A stretch of DNA of 33,077 nucleotides from Candidatus Daviesbacteria bacterium (lineage in GTDB: Bacteria > Patescibacteriota > Microgenomatia > Daviesbacterales > UBA10151), in the NCBI GenBank assembly GCA_016176405.1, contig JACOXG010000010.1, positions 1-33,077 of the forward strand. Direction: 5' to 3'. Position numbers and translations under genes: made by a program. The notes beneath the pieces were generated by a model. It saw only the letters and a program-made list of their open reading frames with translations, did not search any database and had not been told where the DNA came from. Of the stretch, positions 1 through 9,888 are shown in pieces; positions within the stretch are counted from its first letter, which is position 1; each line of letters opens with the position of its first letter.

Positions 1-1
1 G

Positions 2-2635
2 AGAATATCTGCTGGTGATGTTGATGACCCCGCTAACTACATAATAATAACTAGAGAAGCATCCAGTGGGTTTAATAGAATTTCAGCCCATGCTGAATTT
101 AATAACATCGCACAAACTGATGTTAATTTTAGCACTACTGATAATGCCGTAGCTTTCAAAATAGAACGCTATGGTAATGTCTGGAATCTATTCTACAGCC
201 TGACTCAATACCCGAACTGGGTATGGACCAAACTAACTCAATATGAAGATGCCAATGGGGATATGACATCTGTCACCAGCGCTTATTTATATGCAGAAAG
301 CGTTGGGACCACCGATACTCAAATTGCCACTGGTGACTTTGACAATTGGAAATATTATATTGGCTCTGGTGCGATTGACCAGATTCTTTCTACATTAGTT
401 CTAGCTACTGGTACTTTTACTACCTCATCTGCAACAGTCCCAGCTGACACAGGAAGACTAGAGGGAGACAACTATTGGAATGGCACATTAATAATACCTA
501 CTAATGGAGTGGCTGCATTCCAGCCAAGAACAATTGTTGCATTTGCTAATGCTGGTGGTGTATTCACAATTGACCCAGAAGCAGTATTTACAGTTGCCCC
601 AGCAGTTGGCGACGAATATGCTATTGTAGCCTACCAATATCCATTAGAGCCAGGCACAGATGCAACAAGTAATTCTGCAAGTGCCCATGTGGTTGGAAGC
701 AAGGCAGATACAGCCCAGTATGATGGGACTAGCACAAATAGTTCTCTCGTTAGACTATTACGGGCAGTGCATAGGGGAGAAATATTAGCTAGCGGGACAT
801 TAACTTTATCAGATACCACCAATCCTGCTGATGCTGGGCGAACAGAAGCAGATAATTATTGGAATGGTAGCTGGTTAATGACTACAGCAGGGGCAGTAGC
901 GTTCCAGCCCAGGCTAATAACAGACTTCCAGAATGCTACAGGGACTTTCAACCTTGACAGCCAGCAGCCATTTACTGCTGCCCCAGGCTTAGTAGCATAT
1001 GTTATATTGGCCCCAAATAGTCAACTTGTTCCTACTGCTGATGCTGCTACTAATACTACTCCAGCCCATGTCATTGGCAATAAGTCTGACGCTGCTAGTG
1101 TTACCGCAGGGTCTGCTTCTATTATTGCTAGATTAAGGGCAATAGAAGCTGCTTTGTCTGTCAATACTTCTGCTGGTGGAGAATTTGAGTTAGATGGCAC
1201 TCCAGATTTGTGGGACGCATTAGTAACAGATAGTTCTGCTCAAGCTGACATCACAACATTGACTGGTAATAGAGATGCTGCTGTAATACAAAGAATTGCA
1301 GCATTAGTAAATGCATTACAAATAACCGATGCTGGGACTGCCACTGGTTTTGAAGAAGATGGAACTGGTGGAAGACTATGGGAGTCTATAACTGCTGTAA
1401 AGGGGACATTTACAACTTCTTCAGCTACAGTACCTGCTGATACTGGACGGACTGAAGCAAATGATTATTTTAATGGCGACATAATTATACCAATATCAGG
1501 TGATGTTGTAAGACAAGCTAGAGTAATTGCTGATTTTGCTAATGCTGGAGGAGTATTCACATTAGATTCTGAACTCCCCTTTACAGCGGTTCCTGGACTA
1601 GTTGACTATGTAATAATACATTGGAAATATCCTTTAGTTCCAGCAGTTGATTCTGCTGCTAATACTACATCTCCTCATGTAGTTGGAAATAAATCTGATA
1701 CTATACCTGCAATGAACCTGGCTCCAGCAAATGATTCTATTGTACGTCAATTAAAAGCTATCTTAGAGAGAGTAGGGGCTACTCCAGCTGACCCAGACGA
1801 TTCTATATTAACTAATGTTGGTCAAAGAGATGACACAGCTACTGCTGATTCATTGGCAGATGTAACAACTACATCAATTCAGGCCAAATTAAGAAGGCTC
1901 TTATTACGATTTTCTGCTGATGCATTCAGCTCTACTGTACAAGGAGTAGCTAGAACTGATGTAGAAAATATGATCCAGGGACTAGCTAACTATCTATCAG
2001 CTGCTGGAGCTGCATGGTCTGTAACCGCTAATCCTGGAGCAGCTGCTAGAGATAACCTTGAGCAGACACTAGAAGATTTTGCAGACATGTTAGCTGGAAC
2101 TACTGGAATAGTAACATTTCCAGCTGCAGCAGTAGCTGCCAATGGTATCTCAATAGCAGAAGTTTTGAGACATGTAATGGAGGCTGTTGGAGAAGACACA
2201 GCTAATAACGCATTTGCTTCAACTCTTGTAGCTGAAAATGGTGATGGTTCTGCTCTAGAAAGACTTGAAGAAATAAGAGGTAGAACTGCAACTGGAACAT
2301 TTACTCAAACAGCTGCTATGGGGACAACTGTAAACACAGTAACAGAAATATCTCCGATTAGGCATGGACAAATAGCAGTAGAATTAGATATAAACACATT
2401 GATTGCAGCCGCTGAAGGCGGGACAGTAATTGTTAGACTATTAAATATGATTGATGGGGCTACTTTACGAATAATTGACAGGGTTGATTTTACAATTGGC
2501 GGGGCTAATGAAGTTCATCCTACAGTGAGAGGATGGGTACAAGAGGGCACTACGACAGCCAGGATTACAATTCAATTGAACTCTGCTGTTACTGTCAATA
2601 GGGATATACCATGGAGAATAATTGAGAGTGCATAA
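2..2635 (+). CDS. Repeat-rich virion appendage/adhesin protein (5' end outside the window)
   Basis: Frame is open from nt 2 (RISAGDVDDPANYIIITREASSGFNRISAHAEF...), so the ATG at 263 is probably internal. Contains three copies of a ~125 aa module (GTFTTSSATVPADTGRxEAxDYWNG...FANAGGVFTLD...AAPGLVxYVI...HVVGNKSD). Confidence 0.8.
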   Translation, partial: RISAGDVDDPANYIIITREASSGFNRISAHAEFNNIAQTDVNFSTTDNAVAFKIERYGNVWNLFYSLTQYPNWVWTKLTQYEDANGDMTSVTSAYLYAESVGTTDTQIATGDFDNWKYYIGSGAIDQILSTLVLATGTFTTSSATVPADTGRLEGDNYWNGTLIIPTNGVAAFQPRTIVAFANAGGVFTIDPEAVFTVAPAVGDEYAIVAYQYPLEPGTDATSNSASAHVVGSKADTAQYDGTSTNSSLVRLLRAVHRGEILASGTLTLSDTTNPADAGRTEADNYWNGSWLMTTAGAVAFQPRLITDFQNATGTFNLDSQQPFTAAPGLVAYVILAPNSQLVPTADAATNTTPAHVIGNKSDAASVTAGSASIIARLRAIEAALSVNTSAGGEFELDGTPDLWDALVTDSSAQADITTLTGNRDAAVIQRIAALVNALQITDAGTATGFEEDGTGGRLWESITAVKGTFTTSSATVPADTGRTEANDYFNGDIIIPISGDVVRQARVIADFANAGGVFTLDSELPFTAVPGLVDYVIIHWKYPLVPAVDSAANTTSPHVVGNKSDTIPAMNLAPANDSIVRQLKAILERVGATPADPDDSILTNVGQRDDTATADSLADVTTTSIQAKLRRLLLRFSADAFSSTVQGVARTDVENMIQGLANYLSAAGAAWSVTANPGAAARDNLEQTLEDFADMLAGTTGIVTFPAAAVAANGISIAEVLRHVMEAVGEDTANNAFASTLVAENGDGSALERLEEIRGRTATGTFTQTAAMGTTVNTVTEISPIRHGQIAVELDINTLIAAAEGGTVIVRLLNMIDGATLRIIDRVDFTIGGANEVHPTVRGWVQEGTTTARITIQLNSAVTVNRDIPWRIIESA

Positions 2636-2638
2636 ACT

Positions 2639-3127
2639 ATGCCAGCATATTTACCAGTTACACTTGAGATAACATTAGATGATGACAATTCTACTTTTCT
2701 TGTAAAGAGAGGAGGAAGACAGAGAAAGGTGGAGTATAATTCGGAGCAATTCGGTAAAGACATAATAAACTTATTTAAATTAGATGAATTAATAGTGCCA
2801 TTGGAAGATGCAAAAATAATATTACAACGTTTTCTAGATTGGGTTAGCATATTAAAGTTTAAATATGGAGCAATAGCGGGCGTAGATTCAACTCGTAATG
2901 TAGTATTTAGTCAAATAAACGGTGAGGCAAGCATTTCTTTTAGTGCAACAAGAGATCTTTCTGTTTCGTATTCTAAAGACACAAATGAGATAACATTCCA
3001 AGAGGGAGACTCTCCAACACAGACATCTTTAGCTACAACATATAGAACAACTATAGAACTTCTAGACTGGATAAAACGTGATTTTAGAATTTGGTGGAAT
3101 GCTTCTTTGCAAATTACAGTACAATGA
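2639..3127 (+). CDS. Hypothetical protein between the two repeat-protein genes
   Basis: 162 aa ORF, ATG 3 nt after the preceding stop, co-directional. Confidence 0.75.
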   Translation: MPAYLPVTLEITLDDDNSTFLVKRGGRQRKVEYNSEQFGKDIINLFKLDELIVPLEDAKIILQRFLDWVSILKFKYGAIAGVDSTRNVVFSQINGEASISFSATRDLSVSYSKDTNEITFQEGDSPTQTSLATTYRTTIELLDWIKRDFRIWWNASLQITVQ

Positions 3128-3156
3128 AGTCCATCATAGTGGAAGGACGGTAAAAA

Positions 3157-4527
3157 ATGGATTCTGAAGTAACAAGACAACTATCACTCCTTAAAAATAA
3201 AGGAGCATTAACTAATGGAGTACCAGTTAGTGAGACTTTCAATAACACTACTGACTCTATGGAGGCCATTGAAGATGATTTATTAGTCCCTTCGGCTGAT
3301 TCTGCCACAAATACTAGAGCACGAGATGTAATTGGAAATAAGACAGATGCAGCAGTATCAGTAGCTTCTACAACTGCTAGTGCCATAGCTTATTTAAAGA
3401 GATTAATAACAAATTCAATTATAGCAACAGGTACGTTTACTACCTCTTCAGCAACTGTTCCTGCTGATACTGGTAGAACTGAAGCTAACGATTATTGGAG
3501 AGGGAGTTGGCTTTTGCCATTGACCGGAGCAGTAGCTTTGCAGCCTAGATTAATAGTAGGATTTGCCAATGCTGGAGGAGTATTCACACTAGACGCTGAA
3601 AATCCGCTTACAGCAGCCCCAGGATTAGTAACATATGCTATTTTACCTCCAGTATTTCCATTACAGCCTGCTGCTGATGCTACGACAAATACGACAACTC
3701 CTCATACAGTAGGAAATAAGGCAGACACAGCTTCTTATTCTCGTAACTCAGCTAATTCATTGATGCGGTATTTGAAAGGTTTGCATACAATTGAGATTGT
3801 AGCTAACGGCACTTTTACTACTTCTTCTACAACAGTGCCCGCAGATACTGGCAGAGCTGAAGCTAATGATTATTGGAATGGTAGCTGGATTATTCCACTA
3901 ACTGGTTCTGTAGCTCTCCAGCCGAGGTTAATTGTAGACTTTGCCAATGCTGGGGGTGTGTTTACTCTTGACTCCGATCAACCATTTTCTGCTGCGCCAG
4001 GATTAGTAACATATGTGATAGTATCCCCTAATTCTCAACTTGTCCCAGCAGCAGACTCTACTTCTAATCAAACTCCTGCTCATGTAATAGGAAATAAGAC
4101 AGATGCTTCTTCTAGTGGTGCAACAGCCTCTTTAATTGCTAGAATAAAAGAGTTAAGAGATCGAGAAGTTCCGACAGAAACAGGGGCAACATTCACGTTT
4201 ACAGTAGCAATGGGAACAACAGAAACTGATGTCATAGAGCTGTCACCTGGGACAACAATTTTAGAAATTATGTCTCTATATATGGATTTTGTTAATGTTC
4301 AAGGAGATGCAAATACACCTACAGCGACTGTTAGAAAATATGAAAAAGTTGATGATGCAACATATCGAAGGGTTGATTCAATAACAGTTGCGCCAAGCAG
4401 CGATCCAGCAGTTGAATTCAAGTCATGGACAACTGGAAGAGACACTAAAATTACAGTTCAAATGTCTACGGCATTAAATGCTAATGCAGGAATTCCTCAT
4501 TATCGTGTAGTTAGGACGGTAGCATAA
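3157..4527 (+). CDS. Repeat-rich virion protein, paralogous to the upstream repeat protein
   Basis: 456 aa; two full copies plus a partial copy of the same ~125 aa module and a related C-terminal domain (TFTVAMGTTETDVIELSP... versus TFTQTAAMGTTVNTVTEISP...). GGAAGGACGG upstream of ATG. Confidence 0.85.
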   Translation: MDSEVTRQLSLLKNKGALTNGVPVSETFNNTTDSMEAIEDDLLVPSADSATNTRARDVIGNKTDAAVSVASTTASAIAYLKRLITNSIIATGTFTTSSATVPADTGRTEANDYWRGSWLLPLTGAVALQPRLIVGFANAGGVFTLDAENPLTAAPGLVTYAILPPVFPLQPAADATTNTTTPHTVGNKADTASYSRNSANSLMRYLKGLHTIEIVANGTFTTSSTTVPADTGRAEANDYWNGSWIIPLTGSVALQPRLIVDFANAGGVFTLDSDQPFSAAPGLVTYVIVSPNSQLVPAADSTSNQTPAHVIGNKTDASSSGATASLIARIKELRDREVPTETGATFTFTVAMGTTETDVIELSPGTTILEIMSLYMDFVNVQGDANTPTATVRKYEKVDDATYRRVDSITVAPSSDPAVEFKSWTTGRDTKITVQMSTALNANAGIPHYRVVRTVA

Positions 4528-4528
4528 A

Positions 4529-6040
4529 ATGGCTATATTTGATAAATATAATCTTCCAACACAAATCAAAACAGTTGGCCCAGACAACGATGCAGATTTC
4601 AGCACTATTGGGGCTGCGCTAACAGCTATAACTGATAACACGACTACAAGACGTTATACAATCAAAGTTGCACCAGGTACATATACTGAAGCAGTGACTA
4701 TCAAAGACTATGTAGATATTGAAGGGAGCGGGTCAACTACTGTTATAACCCAAGCTGATGCTACTGTTCTTACTCAGACAAATTCAACATTTTTATCGAA
4801 GATTTCTAATTTAACAGTTCGAGTTTCAGGTGCTGGGGGTGGCACAATAAGTGCTGTTGCTGGGGGCGGGGGAGCTTGCTTATATGAAAATATAATCTTT
4901 GAAAATACAAAATCAGCGGGGACAATGTGGGTAACAGATACTAATATAGCCTTGTCTAGTTTTGTAGACTGCCATATTTTGCATCAAGGGGCTGGCGGCA
5001 CAACAAATGGGTATAGGGCAGCCTCTGGTAGAAGCATACGAATAGTAGGTGGACAAGCTATGGCTACAGGGGGAGATCCAAATATTGGATTTCAAGCTGA
5101 TAGTAATGGCGGAATAATAGTAGTTGGGAGCAAATTGGATGCCTGGACTACTCCATTTAATCTTACTGGGGCAGGTTCTAGAAATATCGTAGCTTCTGGG
5201 TGCTCTTTTAGTGCAGGCTTTTCTTTTCCAAATGATCAAATTGCAGTTTATACAGGTAGATCTGATGCTTTATATGGTGATGGTTCTGATGGGGATGTAA
5301 CTATTGCAGCGCCAACAACATTAACTAGGAACATGTATTATAACACTTTAGTAGTTAATGCTGTAATTAGTACTGGTGGATATAGAATCTTTGTCAGAAA
5401 CTTACTTAGTGGGACAAGTAGCGTAAATAGAAATGGGAATGCTGCATCTGGGGGAACTGAAGGAGCAGCTTTGGCTAATAGTGCTGGTGGGCTAGCTGGT
5501 GGGCTAGCTGGTGGGGCGGGTGGAATTTCTGGTGGAGCAGGAGCTAATGGATCCAACTTAGCCTCTGGACTTGGCGCTGCTGGTGGAAATGGGGGGGCAG
5601 CTACAGCAGGTGGGGGTGGTGGGACTGGAGGAACCTTTGCTGTGGCTGGAGGAGGGCGACCCAGAAGCTCTGCTCTTCTATTTGGGAGATATGCAGACCA
5701 AGATGAATGGAGAGGGGGAGCAGGTGGGGCAGGAGGTGGGGCTGATGGTAACACTGGTGGGGGAGGAGGAGGAGGTGCAGGTATATTATTTCTTGCGGCT
5801 AGGGAAATTTCTACAGCTTTAACGATTTCCGCTAATGGTGGGGCAGGTGCTAATGGTACTGGTGGAAATGCGGGAGGTGGGGGCGGAGGAGGCGGAGGTT
5901 ATGTCGTAGTAATTTCGCAATTAATTAGTCAGTCAACTTTCACAGTTCAAGCTAATGGTGGCACAGCAGGGTCAGGAGCAGGGACTGGAGGAGCGGGGGT
6001 AGATGGGTCAGCTGGTGTAGCTATAATTATAAAGAGCTAG
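4529..6040 (+). CDS. Beta-helix (pectin-lyase-like) virion protein with polyglycine-rich C-terminal adhesin-like region
   Basis: N-terminus DADFSTIGAALTAI...IKVAPGTYTEAVTIKDYVDIEGSG resembles pectin-lyase-like tailspikes; C-terminal ~200 aa dominated by GGxGG runs, ending GVDGSAGVAIIIKS. Confidence 0.85.
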   Translation: MAIFDKYNLPTQIKTVGPDNDADFSTIGAALTAITDNTTTRRYTIKVAPGTYTEAVTIKDYVDIEGSGSTTVITQADATVLTQTNSTFLSKISNLTVRVSGAGGGTISAVAGGGGACLYENIIFENTKSAGTMWVTDTNIALSSFVDCHILHQGAGGTTNGYRAASGRSIRIVGGQAMATGGDPNIGFQADSNGGIIVVGSKLDAWTTPFNLTGAGSRNIVASGCSFSAGFSFPNDQIAVYTGRSDALYGDGSDGDVTIAAPTTLTRNMYYNTLVVNAVISTGGYRIFVRNLLSGTSSVNRNGNAASGGTEGAALANSAGGLAGGLAGGAGGISGGAGANGSNLASGLGAAGGNGGAATAGGGGGTGGTFAVAGGGRPRSSALLFGRYADQDEWRGGAGGAGGGADGNTGGGGGGGAGILFLAAREISTALTISANGGAGANGTGGNAGGGGGGGGGYVVVISQLISQSTFTVQANGGTAGSGAGTGGAGVDGSAGVAIIIKS

Positions 6041-6049
6041 GAGGCTACA

Positions 6050-6310
6050 ATGATTAGGAAAGCGTATATTACAGAGTTTATTGATACTAAAAATATTGCC
6101 GAACGTAGTGTCGCTGAAGACAAGGCTTTATCTTATGGATGTACTGAGATTATCTTTGGGATTCCCCCTAGATATGAAAGACTGATTGTTACTACTCCTG
6201 CTATTATTATAGAAAAAGGAGAAGAAATCTTATCTATTTTACAGGGTGGTTTTAAAGAGAGTGATGCCTTGGCTGAAATAGATAGATTAGAAAAGGATAA
6301 TAATGACTAA
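6050..6310 (+). CDS. Hypothetical small protein
   Basis: 86 aa, AGGAGG ribosome-binding site 5 nt upstream of ATG. Confidence 0.7.
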   Translation: MIRKAYITEFIDTKNIAERSVAEDKALSYGCTEIIFGIPPRYERLIVTTPAIIIEKGEEILSILQGGFKESDALAEIDRLEKDNND

Positions 6311-6485
6311 TTTGGAAGAAAAGCTACAGCAAGCTGTTAAAGATTCCGAAGAACTGCAAAGACAGCTTAGTCAAGTAATGCAAACTCAGAATACTTTAAC
6401 AGTGTTATTGGCTAAAAAACAAGGGGCAATTGAACTATTGCAAAGTATGATTAAAGAAGAAAAATTAAATAAGTCCGATGAGTAA
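6303..6485 (+). CDS. Small coiled-coil-like protein
   Basis: 60 aa; heptad-like EEKLQQAVKDSEELQRQLSQVMQTQNTLTVLL; overlaps neighbours by a few nt. Confidence 0.65.
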   Translation: MTNLEEKLQQAVKDSEELQRQLSQVMQTQNTLTVLLAKKQGAIELLQSMIKEEKLNKSDE

Positions 6486-6702
6486 AACTGTTGTTTTAAC
6501 TAATATTATAATCAATAATATATCTTTAAATTTTGATGGTCAAAATATTAATGCTGAAGTAGGGTATTATTTAGCATCTGATACAGACTTAAAAATAGAA
6601 AAGCGATTCAGGTTTTCATTTATTTCAAATAATTATTTGAATCTGATAAATGAAGCAAAGATAAGTTTATTAAAAGACTTAAAAGAAAAAGAAAATATAT
6701 AA
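6478..6702 (+). CDS. Hypothetical small protein
   Basis: 74 aa; ATGAG overlap with the preceding stop. Confidence 0.6.
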   Translation: MSKTVVLTNIIINNISLNFDGQNINAEVGYYLASDTDLKIEKRFRFSFISNNYLNLINEAKISLLKDLKEKENI

Positions 6703-6727
6703 AAAATGATCTCTGGCTGAAATACAA

Positions 6728-8809
6728 ATGCATAAGGGATTACAATATTCTCAAAAATATAGTGATGTTAGAAATCTAGTAACAGTGGGAGTTGGAGGAG
6801 AATTTCCTACAGTCACTAGAGCTTTAGGTAGTATATCTGCCTCATCTACTAGTAGATTTACCATACAAGTAATTGGTCGGATTACAGACAACGTAACAAT
6901 TCCCAGCAATGTTGATATTGTGGGTCTGGGAGCCTACGCTTCACAAATTGTATCAGGGACAAATGCAACTGCTGTTATTACAACTGGTACTTCAGCCACA
7001 AATTGCAGCATAAATAATTTAGGATTAGTAGCTGGGACAGGGGCTACAGATTTTGCATCAAATGTTTCTGTTTCTGGGGGAGCTATCCTAGATATTAGAG
7101 ATTGTGTATTAACTGCTCAATATACATATACTAGTCAAGCTGATGATGGAGGCAGAGCTTTTTTTACATCAGGGTCTGATGCGTTATTAAGAGCCTATAA
7201 TTGCCGAATTGATGGGGTTCAAGTAGGGGCATGGAACAACTCTTTTAATCCATCTGCAAATACTGTTACTGTACAATATTTATATAGTTGTCTATTTGAT
7301 AGAATAGGGTCCATGATAATTCACAATGCAAGTGATGGGAGAATGCAGGCTCATGATTGCTCATTTGGGTCATACAATGATGGGGCATGGGCTTCCCCGA
7401 ACAGTCTTGCAGTTGTTTTAAGAGGGACTAGTGGGACGTGCGGGGATGTTTTTCTGACTCATACTAGAAGACTACAATTAAGTAGTGATGTTCCCAGAAT
7501 TTTAAACGTACAAGTTGGAGTTAGTAGTAGCACAGCTAGATATTTCAGCTTTAATGATGAGACTATGGCTGAAATTACATTACAGAGCAGTAATGCTTCT
7601 GCATATGTCATGGATGAGTATGAATTTATGTCTGGAGCTGGAAATCCTACACTACCAGTAGCTATTTATAGTGACATAGCAGGCAGTGGCTCCGAAACAG
7701 AAAGTGGACTATATCGTCTAGCAAATAAGGATGATGCTTCTACTATGCCAGCGGAAGCGATTTGGGTGTTTACTGTTTCAGGAGGGGCTACCCAAAGCAC
7801 AGGGTATTTTGCAAGGCGTGGCCTAATGTATTTAGGAAATCCCTCTGGCTCTGGAGTTCAAGAAAGCGGAAACATATATGTAGGGGCAAGTGGGGTATTG
7901 GTGTGGTCTAAGCCCAGAGCAGGAATAATCCAAAAACTGGGAAGACAGCGTCAAGGTGCTGCCGGGATATTACAAATAGAATTAGAACAAGTAGAGCTAG
8001 ACAAATATCGTTTTACTTGGGACTCTGCTGGAACTCCCGCGCAGAGCCAAGTTGCATTAATAAATACTGCCAGATTTGCCGGGATTATACAGCCTGCTGG
8101 GACTGGCAATGAAATAAACCCAAGAGTTATTCTAGCCAATGGACTGGTAGAGAGACTGCCTGCCAATGCCTTAAAAAATGGGGCTTCAACTACTAGCTCT
8201 AGGGCAGCAGCTCAAGCAACAGACGGCACTACATTTACATTTTTAAATTCTACTTCCCCCACTGTTAGATGGTATTTTGGGCATGGCAAACCATTTGCTG
8301 GAATTGACGTTGATCTAACTATTGCTGGCTCATATGGAGCGTTGACTTGGGAATATTGGAACGGGTCTTCGTGGGCTACTCTAACAGAAACTATCGGATA
8401 TGGATTTGCTGCTGATGGGACTACTAGATGGGATGAACCAGCAAATTGGGTAGCTAAAGTGCTAGCAACTAGCGATGAAACAGAATGGGGTGCCGGAGTG
8501 CCGACAGTTGTAGCAAATATTAGACTGTATTGGATACGAATTGGTGCGGCGGCGGTAACGACCAATCCCACCATTGATAGAATGTCTGCTCGGGGCAAAG
8601 CTGTAATTGCAAAGCCTGGAGATGTAACAGAAGTATTAGTAGATACAAGCGATGTAGCCCCAGGAGATATTTTAGTGACTTCCTCAATTACTGCTGGGAG
8701 GGCAATGACAAACAATGCTCAAACAGACGCAAAGAGAATATTAGGAGTAGCATTAGAAGCAAAAACTGGGGGAGCAAACGGAGTAGTTTTGGCGGAGGTT
8801 TTAGCATAA
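6728..8809 (+). CDS. Beta-helix-like virion protein with C-terminal WEYWNGSSW domain
   Basis: 693 aa; N-terminus EFPTVTRALGSI...NVTIPSNVDIVGLG resembles the 4529 protein; C-terminus contains LTWEYWNGSSWATLTE...IRLYWIRIG, shared with two other virion proteins. Confidence 0.8.
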   Translation: MHKGLQYSQKYSDVRNLVTVGVGGEFPTVTRALGSISASSTSRFTIQVIGRITDNVTIPSNVDIVGLGAYASQIVSGTNATAVITTGTSATNCSINNLGLVAGTGATDFASNVSVSGGAILDIRDCVLTAQYTYTSQADDGGRAFFTSGSDALLRAYNCRIDGVQVGAWNNSFNPSANTVTVQYLYSCLFDRIGSMIIHNASDGRMQAHDCSFGSYNDGAWASPNSLAVVLRGTSGTCGDVFLTHTRRLQLSSDVPRILNVQVGVSSSTARYFSFNDETMAEITLQSSNASAYVMDEYEFMSGAGNPTLPVAIYSDIAGSGSETESGLYRLANKDDASTMPAEAIWVFTVSGGATQSTGYFARRGLMYLGNPSGSGVQESGNIYVGASGVLVWSKPRAGIIQKLGRQRQGAAGILQIELEQVELDKYRFTWDSAGTPAQSQVALINTARFAGIIQPAGTGNEINPRVILANGLVERLPANALKNGASTTSSRAAAQATDGTTFTFLNSTSPTVRWYFGHGKPFAGIDVDLTIAGSYGALTWEYWNGSSWATLTETIGYGFAADGTTRWDEPANWVAKVLATSDETEWGAGVPTVVANIRLYWIRIGAAAVTTNPTIDRMSARGKAVIAKPGDVTEVLVDTSDVAPGDILVTSSITAGRAMTNNAQTDAKRILGVALEAKTGGANGVVLAEVLA

Positions 8810-8811
8810 AA

Positions 8812-9888
8812 ATGCCAAGTCATTTTTCAGCTTGCTGGGTCTTTGATGCTAGTGCAGCAGCATACATTAATAATACTGTAGAATCTTCAACTGTAGGCGG
8901 TACTGTATTTACAGTCTTTGACGCCACCGCTGATTATCTTTATCTCGGAAATGAGACTAGATTTGACTTATTTACTCTATCTATGACAACTTTTGGGAGT
9001 CTGGGAACAATTATTTATGAATATTATAATGGTACCGCATGGACTAGATTTTATCCTAGACACCAATATGACTTTACAATAAATGGTGGAAATCAATGGG
9101 AGAGACTATCAGGGTGGGCAACATTAGCTTTTTCTGGTACAGTGCCTCATGCTGCTACTCCTCCAGATACTACAGCTAGATTTTGGATTAGACTAAGTGT
9201 ATCTAGTATTACGACTTCTCCGACTGTGCAAGAAATAGTAATGAGGCCATATGCTGCATATACTGTTCCTGGTGATGTAGCAACACTATTACAAATTCCA
9301 GCATTTTCTTCTTCAACAACTCCTACATTAGCTACGATTGAAGATTTTATAAACCGTGCTCAAAGTACTATAGATTTTAAGACTAGGGCAAGCTGGAGAC
9401 CAAATATTATATTTGATGAGGAGTATGACTTTGACATAAATGGGATCCCATTGCGAAAGTCACATGTTAGAGAAGTAACTAGACTCCAAGTATGGGACGG
9501 AGCTTCGTATCAGACTAGAACTCAAGGAAGAACAAGTGATTATTTTGTAGTTAATGATTTAGGACAAATTTATTTTTCTAGGTTCTTTTTGCTGCCCGCT
9601 AGAATAGTTGGAGGGGGGACCCCAATTTGGGTATGGGGCTTGGGAGAATACAACTATCCAGTTAGAGTTAGCTATATACACGGAAGAGATTATGATAGAG
9701 ATGAGCAAGCTCAAATAATTTGGAATATAGCCACAAAACTTGCTGCCATTGATGTATATACATCACATGATTATTCAGTCTTAGCTGTATCTGGTTCAGA
9801 CAGAGTAACATTAGATAGAAAAATAGAAAGCTGGAGAATTGAGACAGACGAAGAAATGGACCGCCTTCGCTCGTGGGATATTCTATAA
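8812..9888 (+). CDS. Head-tail connector/adaptor-like protein with N-terminal YEYYNGTAW domain
   Basis: 358 aa; C-terminal half (LLQIPAFSSSTTPTLATIEDFINRAQSTIDFKTRASWRP...IIWNIATKLAAIDVY...IESWRIETDEEMDRLRSW) resembles gp6-like connectors; lies just before terminator-like and tail tube-like genes. Confidence 0.6.
   Translation: MPSHFSACWVFDASAAAYINNTVESSTVGGTVFTVFDATADYLYLGNETRFDLFTLSMTTFGSLGTIIYEYYNGTAWTRFYPRHQYDFTINGGNQWERLSGWATLAFSGTVPHAATPPDTTARFWIRLSVSSITTSPTVQEIVMRPYAAYTVPGDVATLLQIPAFSSSTTPTLATIEDFINRAQSTIDFKTRASWRPNIIFDEEYDFDINGIPLRKSHVREVTRLQVWDGASYQTRTQGRTSDYFVVNDLGQIYFSRFFLLPARIVGGGTPIWVWGLGEYNYPVRVSYIHGRDYDRDEQAQIIWNIATKLAAIDVYTSHDYSVLAVSGSDRVTLDRKIESWRIETDEEMDRLRSWDIL

Noticed and set aside
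5338-5754. 138-aa proline-rich ORF on the minus strand
   Set aside because: Mirror of the GGN-rich coding strand (Gly codons read as Pro/Ala in reverse); no independent support.
5571-5822. 83-aa + strand ORF inside the glycine-rich gene
   Set aside because: Alternate frame of a low-complexity GGN repeat region.
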